DNA from: JBDTMC01 sp039934475
GTDB taxonomy: Bacteria > Acidobacteriota > Terriglobia > Bryobacterales > Bryobacteraceae
NCBI GenBank assembly: GCA_039934475.1
Contig: JBDTMC010000012.1
Coordinates: 1 to 38,193 of the forward strand
Length of the DNA: 38,193 bases
Reading direction: 5' to 3'
Positions 15,104-23,261 of the stretch are shown here, in pieces. Positions within the stretch are counted from its first letter, which is position 1. Each line of letters opens with the position of its first letter. The notes beneath the pieces are model-generated. The model worked only from the letters and a program-made list of their open reading frames with translations. It was not told the DNA's origin and did no database searches. The position numbers were made by a program, and so were the translations under genes.

Positions 15104-18100
15104 ATGCGCCCGTCTTGGCTTAGAATTTCGGTACTGACAATTGGCGTTATGCTTGCAGCCACGGCCGGCCTGGCGAGTGAGCAAGACGACACCGTCTTCT
15201 TCGAATCGAAAATTCGCCCCATCCTGGCCACCAGTTGTTATTCCTGCCACACCGGCTCCGCGCTGGGAGGCCTGCGTCTCGATTCTCGGGAAGCGCTGTT
15301 AAAGGGCGGTAAGTCGGGTCCGTCCATTGTTTCCGGCGATCCGGATAGTTCGTTGCTCATCACCGCCGTGCGGCAGACGGGTCCTCTGAAGATGCCGATG
15401 GGCGCCAAGCTCACAAAGGACCAGATCGAAGACCTCACGAAATGGGTGAAGACAGGCGCCTTCTGGCCTGTAGCGGCTAAGACCGCCGCGCCGGCCTCCG
15501 GCAAATATGTCATCACCAAGGAGCAGCGGGCGTTCTGGTCGTTCCAGCCGGTCCATGTGTCACCCGCGCCTGCGACCGTCAACAAGAAATGGCCTCGCAA
15601 TGAAATCGACAGGTTCATCCTGGCGCGGCTGGAGAAAGAGAATCTCGCCCCTGTCTCCGCGGCAGATCGCCGCACGCTGATCCGCCGCGCGACGCTCGAC
15701 CTCACCGGCCTTCCACCGACGTTCGAGGAGATCGATGCCTTTGAAAAAGACAAGTCGGCCGACGCCTTCGCAAAGGTGATTGACCGCTTGCTCGAATGTC
15801 CCAACTACGGCGAGCGGTGGGGACGTATTTGGCTGGATGTCGCTCGCTACGGCGAAGACGATTACCGAAGTCTCGATCCTATGGGGCGCGGTCACAATCC
15901 CTACCCGATGGCGTACTTATACCGCGATTGGGTCATCAAGGCATTCAACGAAGACCTTCCTTATGATCAGTTCGTGAAAGCACAACTGGCGGCGGATTCG
16001 ATGGACGAAGCGAAGCGCGCGCGAGTGCTTCCCGCCCTCGGGTTCCTCGGCCAGGGTCCATGGTTCTACGACAATGGCGCGGTAGAGATCACTCACGCCG
16101 ACGCGCGCCACGACCGCATCGACGTCGTCAGCCGGGGCTTCCTTGGCCTTACAGCCGGGTGCGCCCGCTGTCACGACCACAAGTACGATCCCATCCCCAC
16201 CACCGACTACTACGCTCTGGGCGGCGTCTTCGCCAGCACCTCATACCAGGAGTATCCGATGGTGCCGAAGGCAGTGGCCGCGGATTACGACAAGCAGGAA
16301 AAGAAGGTGAAGGCCAAGGAACGGATGCTCGGCGAGTTCATGGAAGCGGAGACGGATCGGCTCGCCGAAAGCCTCGCCATGCAAGCATCCAAGTACATGG
16401 TGGCGGCGTGGAAAGTCACCGGTGAACCGAAGACGGAACTCACCAAAGTTGTCGATGAGAACAAGCTCGATTTTGAACTGATGGGGCGCTGGGTGAAGTT
16501 CCTCGCCCGCCCGCCCAAGAACTATCCGAACCTCAAAGACTGGCAGGCGATGATCCAGCGCGGCGGCACTGCGGAAGAAGCCAAAAAACTCGGCGACGAA
16601 TTCCAGACGCTGCTTCTTGAACTCGTGTTCGACAAGAAGGAAGTCAACGACGAAAACGAGATTCGCTTGGCAAAATCCCTCGCCGGTTTGAAGAAGCGCG
16701 AACCGTTGTTCAAGCCAAGCGACTTTAAGACCAACGACGATTTTTGCCCCGCTTGCGCCGTTGAGCTGAAAACCATGCCTCTGGAGCGAAGCAATCTCTG
16801 GATGGATGTCTTCAAGATCGATCTCGAAGACCCGCAACTCCCCGGCGTGAAGTACGAGTTCAAGCCCGGCCTGCTGGTCTTCCGCGGTTGGGGACTGGAG
16901 CGCCAGTTAAGTGCCGACAAGAGGCAGTACATCAACGGCCTGAAGGACGACATCGAAAAGACGAAGAAAGACATGCCGCCGCATTACCCGTTTGTCCATG
17001 GGGCCGCCGATGAGCCGGCGCCGGTGGATCTGAAGGTGAATCTGCGAGGCAATCCGTTCAGTCTCGGAGCCGATGTGCCGCGCGGCTTTCTCTCCGTTCT
17101 GTCTCCGGCGGACCAGCCGATTCACTTCAGTAAAGGAAGCGGCCGAATGGAGCTGGCAGAGGCGATTCTGGCCCAGCCGCTGGCCATGCGCGTCATCGTC
17201 AACCGTGTCTGGAAGGGGCACTTCGGGACTGGCATTGTGGATTCGCCGAGCAATTTCGGCGTCACAGGTGAGCGCCCTGTGCATCCGGAACTACTCGAGT
17301 ATCTCGCCGACTCTTTCACAAAGAATGGCATGTCGATTAAGAAGCTGCATCGCGAGATCATGCTCAGCTCGGTGTATCAATTGAGCAATGAATTCTCGCA
17401 GACGAACTTCGATAAGGATTCAGGCAATCGCCTCTACTGGCGCTTCAATCGTCGCCGCATGGATGCCGAACAGGTTCGAGATTCGCTTCTTGCCGTCTCC
17501 GGACAACTCGAAAACAAACAGTTCGGACCGTCGGCGCCTCTCACACCGCAGTACAACCGCCGCACGGTGTATGGCAAAGTCAGCCGCTACAAACTGGATG
17601 ACTACCTGCAGCTCTTTGACTTCCCCGCCCCCAACATCAGTGCCGAACAGCGTTTCTCCACCAACGTCCCGATGCAGCGGTTGTTTTTCATGAACAGCGA
17701 TTTCGTGCAGCAGCAGGGCGAGTATCTGGCCAAGCGTTTGGAAGATGAACCGGACACGGCGTCAAAGATTCAAAAAGCCTACAAGCTGACACTGGGACGC
17801 GCGGCCACCCCGGAGGAGGTCCAACTCGGCGTTGAATATCTGAAGAACGAGCCGTTGAAGGAATACGAAGAGCGCAAGGCAGCCGCCGAAAAGAAGGAAA
17901 AAGAGGCAAAGGAAAAGGCCGCCAAAGCAGTGAAAGACGGAATGCCTGGGCCGCCGGAGCCAGTGGCGGTTAAAGGCTCGATCGATAAGATGAAGCCGAG
18001 CGGCGCGGAATCGGGGATGGATCCCAACGGCATGATGGCCGGCGTGGTCCCGGGCGACGAGAAGGACAGCGGCAAGAAGCCACTGCTGCCGGTCTCCACA

Positions 18101-18157
18101 TGGGGCCGTTACGCCAAGGTCCTGCTCAGCTCCACCGAGTTCATTTTCATCAACTAA
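15104..18157 (+). CDS. PSD1-type secreted c-type cytochrome protein (PSCyt1-DUF1549-DUF1553)
   Basis: The 1017-residue protein has a signal peptide (residues 1-25), then the planctomycete-type cytochrome domain with heme motif CYSCH at 45-49. A DUF1549 (PSCyt2) domain follows with a second motif, CARCH at 353-357 (CxxCHDHKYDP). A central helical, charged segment comes next, and a C-terminal DUF1553 (PSD1) domain begins around residue 670 (NRVWKGHFG, SNFGVTGERP). A Lys/Glu/Ala-rich linker near 915-950 precedes the last helix. The family is abundant in Planctomycetes and Acidobacteria beside DUF1501 genes; an electron-transfer role linked to polymer degradation is proposed but unproven. ATG 15104 is chosen for its GAGGGG site and signal peptide. 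CPAC at 548-551 lacks the His of a heme site. Confidence 0.9.
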   Translation: MRPSWLRISVLTIGVMLAATAGLASEQDDTVFFESKIRPILATSCYSCHTGSALGGLRLDSREALLKGGKSGPSIVSGDPDSSLLITAVRQTGPLKMPMGAKLTKDQIEDLTKWVKTGAFWPVAAKTAAPASGKYVITKEQRAFWSFQPVHVSPAPATVNKKWPRNEIDRFILARLEKENLAPVSAADRRTLIRRATLDLTGLPPTFEEIDAFEKDKSADAFAKVIDRLLECPNYGERWGRIWLDVARYGEDDYRSLDPMGRGHNPYPMAYLYRDWVIKAFNEDLPYDQFVKAQLAADSMDEAKRARVLPALGFLGQGPWFYDNGAVEITHADARHDRIDVVSRGFLGLTAGCARCHDHKYDPIPTTDYYALGGVFASTSYQEYPMVPKAVAADYDKQEKKVKAKERMLGEFMEAETDRLAESLAMQASKYMVAAWKVTGEPKTELTKVVDENKLDFELMGRWVKFLARPPKNYPNLKDWQAMIQRGGTAEEAKKLGDEFQTLLLELVFDKKEVNDENEIRLAKSLAGLKKREPLFKPSDFKTNDDFCPACAVELKTMPLERSNLWMDVFKIDLEDPQLPGVKYEFKPGLLVFRGWGLERQLSADKRQYINGLKDDIEKTKKDMPPHYPFVHGAADEPAPVDLKVNLRGNPFSLGADVPRGFLSVLSPADQPIHFSKGSGRMELAEAILAQPLAMRVIVNRVWKGHFGTGIVDSPSNFGVTGERPVHPELLEYLADSFTKNGMSIKKLHREIMLSSVYQLSNEFSQTNFDKDSGNRLYWRFNRRRMDAEQVRDSLLAVSGQLENKQFGPSAPLTPQYNRRTVYGKVSRYKLDDYLQLFDFPAPNISAEQRFSTNVPMQRLFFMNSDFVQQQGEYLAKRLEDEPDTASKIQKAYKLTLGRAATPEEVQLGVEYLKNEPLKEYEERKAAAEKKEKEAKEKAAKAVKDGMPGPPEPVAVKGSIDKMKPSGAESGMDPNGMMAGVVPGDEKDSGKKPLLPVSTWGRYAKVLLSSTEFIFIN

Positions 18158-18171
18158 GTAGAGGACGATTG

Positions 18172-19620
18172 ATGTCGCACAAAGGACCGAAGCCGTTTAC
18201 CCGACGTGAAGCACTCTGCCGCATGGGTGGTGGATTCGGCATGATGGCGTTCGCGGGTTTGGTGAACGAATCGCTGGCAAAGGCGGAGACGCTGCCGAAC
18301 GGAGGGATGCACCATCCGGCGAAGGCAAAGCACGTCATCTTCCTGTTCATGAACGGCGGCCTTTCACAGGTGGACAGCTTCGATCGCAAGCCGATGCTGG
18401 ACAAGTACCACGGCCAGCCTCTGCCGAGTGGTACGGTTCTCACGGAGCGCAAGACCGGATCCCTGCTGCGTTCCCCCTTCCAATGGAAGAAGTACGGCCA
18501 GTGCGGCATGGAAGTCAGCGAGCTATTCCCCAACGTCGGCGAGATGGCCGACGATATCTGCTTCATCCGTTCTGTCTACACCGACATCCCGAATCACGAG
18601 CCTTCGATGCTCATGATGAACACCGGGTTCAGCCAGGCGGGACGGCCTTCGCTCGGTTCGTGGTTGACGTATGGATTGGGAACGGAAAACCAGAATCTTC
18701 CCGGCTTCGTCGTGCTGTGTCCCGACGTTCCTACGACCGTGGGACCGCCATTGTGGAGCAGCGCGTTCCTGCCGGCGATGACCCAGGGTTCATTCATCTC
18801 TGAGAAGCCCGGCGACAAGCAATCCGCCGAGATGCTGGTGGAGACGGATTTCGACCCGAAGAAGCTCATCAAGTACATCTATAACGATAAGTTCGCGCTG
18901 CCGGAGCAACGCCGCGAGCTCGACCTGCTGGAGAAGCTGAACCAGTTGCAGGTGGCGCGTGAAAAGGCGAAGGACCCGCAGATGGAGGCCACCATCAAAT
19001 CGATGGAGACGGCCTATCGCATGCAGACAGAGGCGCCCGACATCTTCGACATCCGCAAGGAATCGCCGGCGAATCTGAAGATGTATGGACCAGGAAGCAC
19101 CGCGCGCGGTTGCCTGCTGTCGGTGCGTATGGTGGAGAAGGGCGTGCGCATGGTACAGGTCTACTACGCCAAAGGCGACCCTTGGGATGCGCACCTCGAT
19201 ATCAACCAGCACCGCAAGAACGCCAGGGATTCCGATCAGCCCTTTGCCGCCGTGTTGAAGGATCTCAAGGCGCGCGGCTTGTGGAAGGATACGCTGGTGG
19301 TGTGCGGCTCAGAGTTCGGACGTACCCCGGTGATGGAAACCAGCGGCATGTCCGCGGCTGTGGCCAACGGACGCGATCACAACCCGTTCGGGTTCACGAT
19401 GTGGCTGGCGGGCGGCGCGGTGAAGGGTGGGATGTCGTACGGAGCAACCGACGACTTTGGCTTCAAAGCGATTGAGAAGCCGGTGCATGTGCATGACCTG
19501 CACGCCACTATCCTGCACATCATGGGCATCGACCACAAGAAACTCACTTACCGCTATAGCGGGCGCGACTTCCGCCTCACCGATGTGTCCGGCGAAGTCA
19601 TCCACGACATTCTGACGTAA
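18172..19620 (+). CDS. Tat-exported DUF1501 family protein
   Basis: The 482-residue protein starts at ATG 18172 behind GAGGA, 14 bp after the PSD1 stop, so the pair is an operon. The N-terminus FTRREALCRMGGGFG is a twin-arginine signal, indicating export of the folded protein. The family (DUF1501) has an alkaline phosphatase/sulfatase-like fold. Typical segments are visible: FMNGGLSQVDSFD near residue 56, GSEFGRTPVME near 380, HNPFGFTMWLAGG near 404, and VHDLHATILH near 440. The function is not established; gene pairs with PSD1 proteins suggest the two act together in the periplasm. The gene ends 3 bp from the convergent ABC ATPase stop. Confidence 0.9.
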   Translation: MSHKGPKPFTRREALCRMGGGFGMMAFAGLVNESLAKAETLPNGGMHHPAKAKHVIFLFMNGGLSQVDSFDRKPMLDKYHGQPLPSGTVLTERKTGSLLRSPFQWKKYGQCGMEVSELFPNVGEMADDICFIRSVYTDIPNHEPSMLMMNTGFSQAGRPSLGSWLTYGLGTENQNLPGFVVLCPDVPTTVGPPLWSSAFLPAMTQGSFISEKPGDKQSAEMLVETDFDPKKLIKYIYNDKFALPEQRRELDLLEKLNQLQVAREKAKDPQMEATIKSMETAYRMQTEAPDIFDIRKESPANLKMYGPGSTARGCLLSVRMVEKGVRMVQVYYAKGDPWDAHLDINQHRKNARDSDQPFAAVLKDLKARGLWKDTLVVCGSEFGRTPVMETSGMSAAVANGRDHNPFGFTMWLAGGAVKGGMSYGATDDFGFKAIEKPVHVHDLHATILHIMGIDHKKLTYRYSGRDFRLTDVSGEVIHDILT

Positions 19621-19623
19621 GCG

Positions 19624-20460
19624 TCAACCGCCGAACTCGGCGAACTCCTGCTCAATGCGGCCGCCCATGGCCGCATCTTCGATTTCGCGAATCACGCGCG
19701 CCATTTCCTCTTCACAGAGATAACCGGAGTCGAGGCGTTTGTATTCGGGGATCTCGATCTCAGCGACGACACGCGATGCCTCCGCGCCGTTGTCCTTGCC
19801 GATCACGACAACACGCGTACTGAGGAAGATGGCTTCGGCGATATTGTGCGTCACAAACATCACTGTAGTGCCCGTGTCGCGCCAGACGCGGCGCAGCAGG
19901 CGCTGCATGTCGGTACGAGTTCCAGGATCAAGGGCGCTGAACGCCTCATCCATGAGCAGGATTTTAGGGTTCATGATCAAGGCCTGGGCGATCGCCACGC
20001 GCTGCTGCATGCCGCCGGAGAGTTCGTCCGGATACTTACAGGCGTCGTCAGGCCGCAGCCCCATCCGATCGATATACTTCATTGCGGTGGCGCGGGATTC
20101 GCGGCGCTTACGCCAGTACTCAGGCAGCAAGGGGCTCCACAACTTGGCGCCTTCCATCAGTGGGCCGAAGGTGATGTTCTCAAGCACCGTGCGATCGGGA
20201 AAGAGCGAGTACTTCTGCGGCACATAGCCGCGGTCGCGCCCGGGATGCCCCACTTCCCTGCCCTCCACCAGAATGCGTCCCGCGGTTGGCTGCTCACAGC
20301 CAAGGACCACACGCAGCAATGTCGATTTGCCGCAGCCAGTCTGTCCGACCACGCAGACGAATTCGCCGGCCTCGATGGTGAGGTTGACGCCAGACAGCAC
20401 AGTCTTCGCCTTGCGGCCGTTGGCACGGTAGGTGACGCCGAGATTTTCGATCTGGATCAG
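19624..20460 (-). CDS. ABC importer ATPase of the guanidine/urea-carboxylase locus
   Basis: Taken from CTG 20458-20460 the protein has 278 residues: Walker A GQTGCGKST (39-47), Q-loop VPQKYSLFPD, signature LSGGMQQR, Walker B ILLMDEAFSALD and switch His in THNIAEA. It belongs to the nitrate/taurine/urea-type ATPases and powers uptake. The start is unusual: the permease stop TAA (20461-20463) immediately precedes the CTG in the same frame, GGAGG lies 5 nt before it, and the residues following it (IQIENLGVTYR) are the conserved first strand. The only other in-frame option, GTG at 20398-20400, would remove that strand. This is the last gene of the importer operon. Confidence 0.88.
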   Translation of the reverse strand: MIQIENLGVTYRANGRKAKTVLSGVNLTIEAGEFVCVVGQTGCGKSTLLRVVLGCEQPTAGRILVEGREVGHPGRDRGYVPQKYSLFPDRTVLENITFGPLMEGAKLWSPLLPEYWRKRRESRATAMKYIDRMGLRPDDACKYPDELSGGMQQRVAIAQALIMNPKILLMDEAFSALDPGTRTDMQRLLRRVWRDTGTTVMFVTHNIAEAIFLSTRVVVIGKDNGAEASRVVAEIEIPEYKRLDSGYLCEEEMARVIREIEDAAMGGRIEQEFAEFGG

Positions 20461-21318
20461 TTAGGCCTCCCGGAACCAGGGGTGAAGACGCTTGTTCAGC
20501 AGGCGCATTCCGAAATCGACAAGAAACAACAGCAGCGCCACCCACAGCACGTACGGGATGATCACGTCCATGCTGAGGTTGCGGCGCAAGAGCGCGATGC
20601 GATAGGCCAGTCCATCGGTGGAAGCGATCATCTCGCCACTGAAGAGGAAGAGCGCAACTGGCTTCAGGTTCAGGCGAATGCTGTTCAAGACGCGGGGCCA
20701 GATCTGCCGTAGCACCACCATGTAGGCCACGGTGAAGTCGCCTGCACCGAGCGTGAAGCCTTTGACGATCTGCTCCGGTGGCACCCCTTTGGTGAGGTTG
20801 AACGCGTCGAGGATCACCGTCGGCGTCACACCGATCACGATGAGCATGATCTTTGACAGTTCGTCGATGCCAAAGGCGATGAACAGGATAGGCAGTACGG
20901 AGAGAGCGATGATCTTGTCGAAGAAGAGGATGAAGCGGAGGAAGACGGTGCCTACGTAAGGGAACAGCGCCATATGCATGCCGATGATGGCAGCCGGGAA
21001 GAGCAGTCCCAGACCCCACAAAAAGCGTTTCCCGCTGGCAAGCGTATCCTTCCACAACATGCTGCTGTGAACGCGCTGCCAGAGGGGCGCATTCTCAGCG
21101 CCGGCTTCCTGCTCATCGGCTTCATCGGGCTTCAGCGCGGCGTCGCTCATGCCCTTCACCATCTGCGAAAGGGACGGTACCACGCGGTCTTCCGGGTTCT
21201 CCACGTGCCTTTGATGTGAGGTCCAGAAGTACAATGCGGTCCCGGCGACGAACAAGGACCACGAAAGCGCGAGAGCCGTTGTGCGGTTCGGAACAGCGTT
21301 GATGCGGAAGAAGCTCAA
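20461..21318 (-). CDS. ABC importer permease of the guanidine/urea-carboxylase locus
   Basis: The 285-residue inner-membrane protein has an N-terminal membrane helix (about residues 14-32), a charged periplasmic segment (about 36-95) and then a five-helix binding-protein-dependent transport core. The EAA-like loop that docks the ATPase lies around residues 170-200 (PPEQIVKGFTLGAGDF). The start is TTG 21316-21318, which shares TTGA with the stop of the binding-protein gene, and GAGGG sits 6 nt upstream; the overlap implies translational coupling. It pairs with the binding protein and ATPase as a three-gene importer. Sequence style and location match permeases found beside urea-carboxylase-type operons. 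Confidence 0.85.
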   Translation of the reverse strand: MSFFRINAVPNRTTALALSWSLFVAGTALYFWTSHQRHVENPEDRVVPSLSQMVKGMSDAALKPDEADEQEAGAENAPLWQRVHSSMLWKDTLASGKRFLWGLGLLFPAAIIGMHMALFPYVGTVFLRFILFFDKIIALSVLPILFIAFGIDELSKIMLIVIGVTPTVILDAFNLTKGVPPEQIVKGFTLGAGDFTVAYMVVLRQIWPRVLNSIRLNLKPVALFLFSGEMIASTDGLAYRIALLRRNLSMDVIIPYVLWVALLLFLVDFGMRLLNKRLHPWFREA

Positions 21319-22385
21319 AGCTTGCCCTCACCGGCCAACTGCATGTACGAGGTCTCGAAGCGGAGCCGCACCCGTTCCTTCTTGCCCTGCACAGTGCCGT
21401 CGGCGTAGCGGATGGCGACGTCGTCGGGAGAGGCGACGTTCTTGCCCAACAGGCCATGCTTGAAGCAGAACTGCCGCACCAGAGCCATCTTCTCTTTCAG
21501 CCCTGCTGAACGAGTCATCTCCAAAGCTTCAGCAGGCTTGTAAAACAACTTAGTGGTGGCGAGTTGCTCCTTATAGGAGGCGAGTGTGTCCTGCCCGGCT
21601 TCGGCGACCACGGTGAGCACTTTGTCGGCGTTCGGCCCGCTCATCTGAGCCATGGTCTCGTACCATGCGCCCGTCAGGGCCTTGGCGAACTTTTGCCCGG
21701 AGCCATCGGCGCGGTTCAGCACGTCGGTTCGTACCACCGCGAGGTCGAGGATCTCGCCCGGCACCTGCGATGAACTGAAGAGAGAGGTCACGCCCTTCAT
21801 CTTGGCCACCTGCGATGCCAGCGGCTTCCAGGTGACGACGCCCGTGGCGGACGCATCGCTCATGTAGGCCGTCACGATATCGGAGTCGGAGGTGTTGACC
21901 AGCTTCACCTGCTTCAACTGGCTTTCCATCCCATTCAGCACCATGCCGCGTTCAAAGAGGTACTCGGAAACAGTCTTCTGCACCAGCAGCACACGCTTGC
22001 CGGCGAGGGTTTTAAAGGTGGCGCCGTTGCGCGCGAACACAACGTCGTTGCCATTGGAGTAGTCGCCCACGATGACGGCCGTGGTGTCGATGCCTGAGGC
22101 GGCAGGCAGGTCTAGTGCTTCCATGTTGGTCATCACGCAGGCATCCACGTTACCCGCCACGAAAGCGTCGATGGAGGCGGCATAGTCGAAGCGCTGCGCC
22201 TTGATGGCGATGCCGTATTTGTCTGCCCACTTCCGCAAAATGCCCGATTTGGCCATGTAGTAATACGGGTTCCATCCCACGTACACTGACCAACCGACGG
22301 TGAACGACGGTTTCTGAGCAAAGGCGGGCAGAGTCAGCCCAGTAACTAAGACGAGTGATAGAAGGAGCCGGAGTGCGACAGCCAT
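21315..22385 (-). CDS. Periplasmic substrate-binding protein, urea-carboxylase region ABC type
   Basis: From ATG 22383-22385 the protein has 356 residues with a Sec signal peptide (VALRLLLSLVLVTGLTLPAFA). The segments VGWSVYVGWNPYYYMAKSGI, MTNMEALDLPAASGIDTTA and IVGDYSNGND match the binding-protein family described for 'urea carboxylase region' transporters, a relative of taurine/nitrate-binding proteins. Given the catabolic genes next door the likely ligand is guanidine, not urea; this is inference. The open frame continues upstream to 22604 but that part is non-conserved and overlaps the divergent operon. An AGG 5 nt before the ATG is the ribosome site and is buried in a leader hairpin. 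First gene of the importer operon. Confidence 0.88.
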   Translation of the reverse strand: MAVALRLLLSLVLVTGLTLPAFAQKPSFTVGWSVYVGWNPYYYMAKSGILRKWADKYGIAIKAQRFDYAASIDAFVAGNVDACVMTNMEALDLPAASGIDTTAVIVGDYSNGNDVVFARNGATFKTLAGKRVLLVQKTVSEYLFERGMVLNGMESQLKQVKLVNTSDSDIVTAYMSDASATGVVTWKPLASQVAKMKGVTSLFSSSQVPGEILDLAVVRTDVLNRADGSGQKFAKALTGAWYETMAQMSGPNADKVLTVVAEAGQDTLASYKEQLATTKLFYKPAEALEMTRSAGLKEKMALVRQFCFKHGLLGKNVASPDDVAIRYADGTVQGKKERVRLRFETSYMQLAGEGKL

Positions 22386-22421
22386 GTATACCTGATTCGA
22401 GGAACAATCTCGCAGGCATAC
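22386..22421 (-). promoter_or_regulatory. Leader hairpin that buries the importer ribosome binding site
   Basis: On the minus strand, GTATGCCTG (22413-22421) pairs with CAGGTATAC (22386-22394) over 9 bp with one G-U pair. An inner CGAG/CTCG stem (22409-22412 with 22398-22401) caps a 7-nt loop. The hairpin ends at the base before the ATG at 22385, and its 3' arm contains the AGG used as ribosome site, so folding would block translation of the binding protein. This is a plausible ligand- or temperature-dependent control element; no ligand domain is recognised. Confidence 0.5.
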
Positions 22422-22454
22422 AGGGCCTTGGCGGAATCCAGAACTTTCCCAAAG

Positions 22455-22510
22455 TGTAGCATCGGGCTGTGGTGGAGGCGCCGCTACAGCCCATAAAATT
22501 TTTCTATTTC
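22455..22510 (+). promoter_or_regulatory. Attenuator-like region with two mutually exclusive stems
   Basis: On the plus strand, TGTAGC (22455-22460) can pair with GCTACA (22483-22488). Alternatively GGGCTGT (22464-22470) can pair with ACAGCCC (22486-22492). The two stems cross and share bases 22486-22488, so they cannot both form. The second stem is followed by ATAAAATTTTTC, which has a short T-run as in an intrinsic terminator. The arrangement lies about 65-100 nt upstream of the first DUF1989 gene. I do not see the conserved blocks of the guanidine-I (ykkC) riboswitch. Confidence 0.4.
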
Positions 22511-22556
22511 CCTCACTCGGAGCGAGTCTGGGAAGATGAGGCAGTAGGGGATATCC

Positions 22557-23261
22557 ATGGTTCTGTTTGAAGAGACTGTGCGCGGGGGATCGTGCTGGTC
22601 TCATGTCTTGAAGCGTGGCACCGCGCTACGGATCACAGACACCTCCGGCGGAGCAAACGCGGCCACACTGTTCTACAACTTCGAGTGCCCGGTGGAACGC
22701 TATAACATGCCGGACACCCTGAAGGCGCAGCATACCGCGCACCTGACGAAGGGCTTCGTCCTGTATTCGGACATGGGACGCATTCTGTGCTCTGTGACGG
22801 ACGATACGTGTGGATGGCACGATCCGCTGGGCGGGCATTCGGACGCGGCACTGGTGCACAAAAAGTATGGCGATGCATCCTATCAGGCACATCGCAACGA
22901 CTTTTACCGCAACACTCTGGACAACTTTCTGGTTGAACTGAGTAAGTACGGCTTGAGCCGTCGCGACCTGACACCGAGCGTGAACCTGTTTAGCAAAGTG
23001 ATGGTGGGCAATCACGGTGGGATGTCGTTTGTGCCGGGCAACTCGAGAGCCGGCGACTCTGTGGAACTTCGCGCCGAGATGAACGTACTGGTGGTTCTCG
23101 ATACCTGTCAACACCCGATGGATCCGCACCCAAACTACGAGCCGAAGACGGTGGAACTCAGCGTGCGGCGCGTGCCTCCGCCGGCGGCGGACGATCCGTG
23201 CCGGATCTCGCGGCCGGAGAACGGCCGAGGCTTCGTGAACACCGAGAGGTACTTCCTATGA
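22557..23261 (+). CDS. DUF1989 protein UAAP1, predicted carboxyguanidine deiminase subunit
   Basis: The 234-residue protein belongs to DUF1989, long named 'urea amidolyase-associated protein 1'. The family hallmark DTCGWHD lies at residues 83-89 (Cys85 and His88 are probable metal ligands), followed by ELRAEMNVLVVLDTCQHPMDP near the C-terminus. Established work on this family showed that the two DUF1989 subunits together deiminate carboxyguanidine to allophanate and ammonia, making these loci guanidine rather than urea pathways. The ATG at 22557 has an excellent AGGGG site 6 nt upstream. The stop overlaps the next start (ATGA). First gene of the catabolic operon. Confidence 0.9.
   Translation: MVLFEETVRGGSCWSHVLKRGTALRITDTSGGANAATLFYNFECPVERYNMPDTLKAQHTAHLTKGFVLYSDMGRILCSVTDDTCGWHDPLGGHSDAALVHKKYGDASYQAHRNDFYRNTLDNFLVELSKYGLSRRDLTPSVNLFSKVMVGNHGGMSFVPGNSRAGDSVELRAEMNVLVVLDTCQHPMDPHPNYEPKTVELSVRRVPPPAADDPCRISRPENGRGFVNTERYFL

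Noticed and set aside
22386..22556. Guanidine-I (ykkC) riboswitch
   Set aside because: Expected from context, but the conserved blocks such as ACACGG and AAAAGCCCGGGA are not present on either strand; a covariance search would settle it.
22386..22604. Upstream extension of the binding-protein ORF to 22604
   Set aside because: It has no signal peptide in that part and overlaps the start of the divergent operon; ATG 22385 opens directly with a signal peptide.
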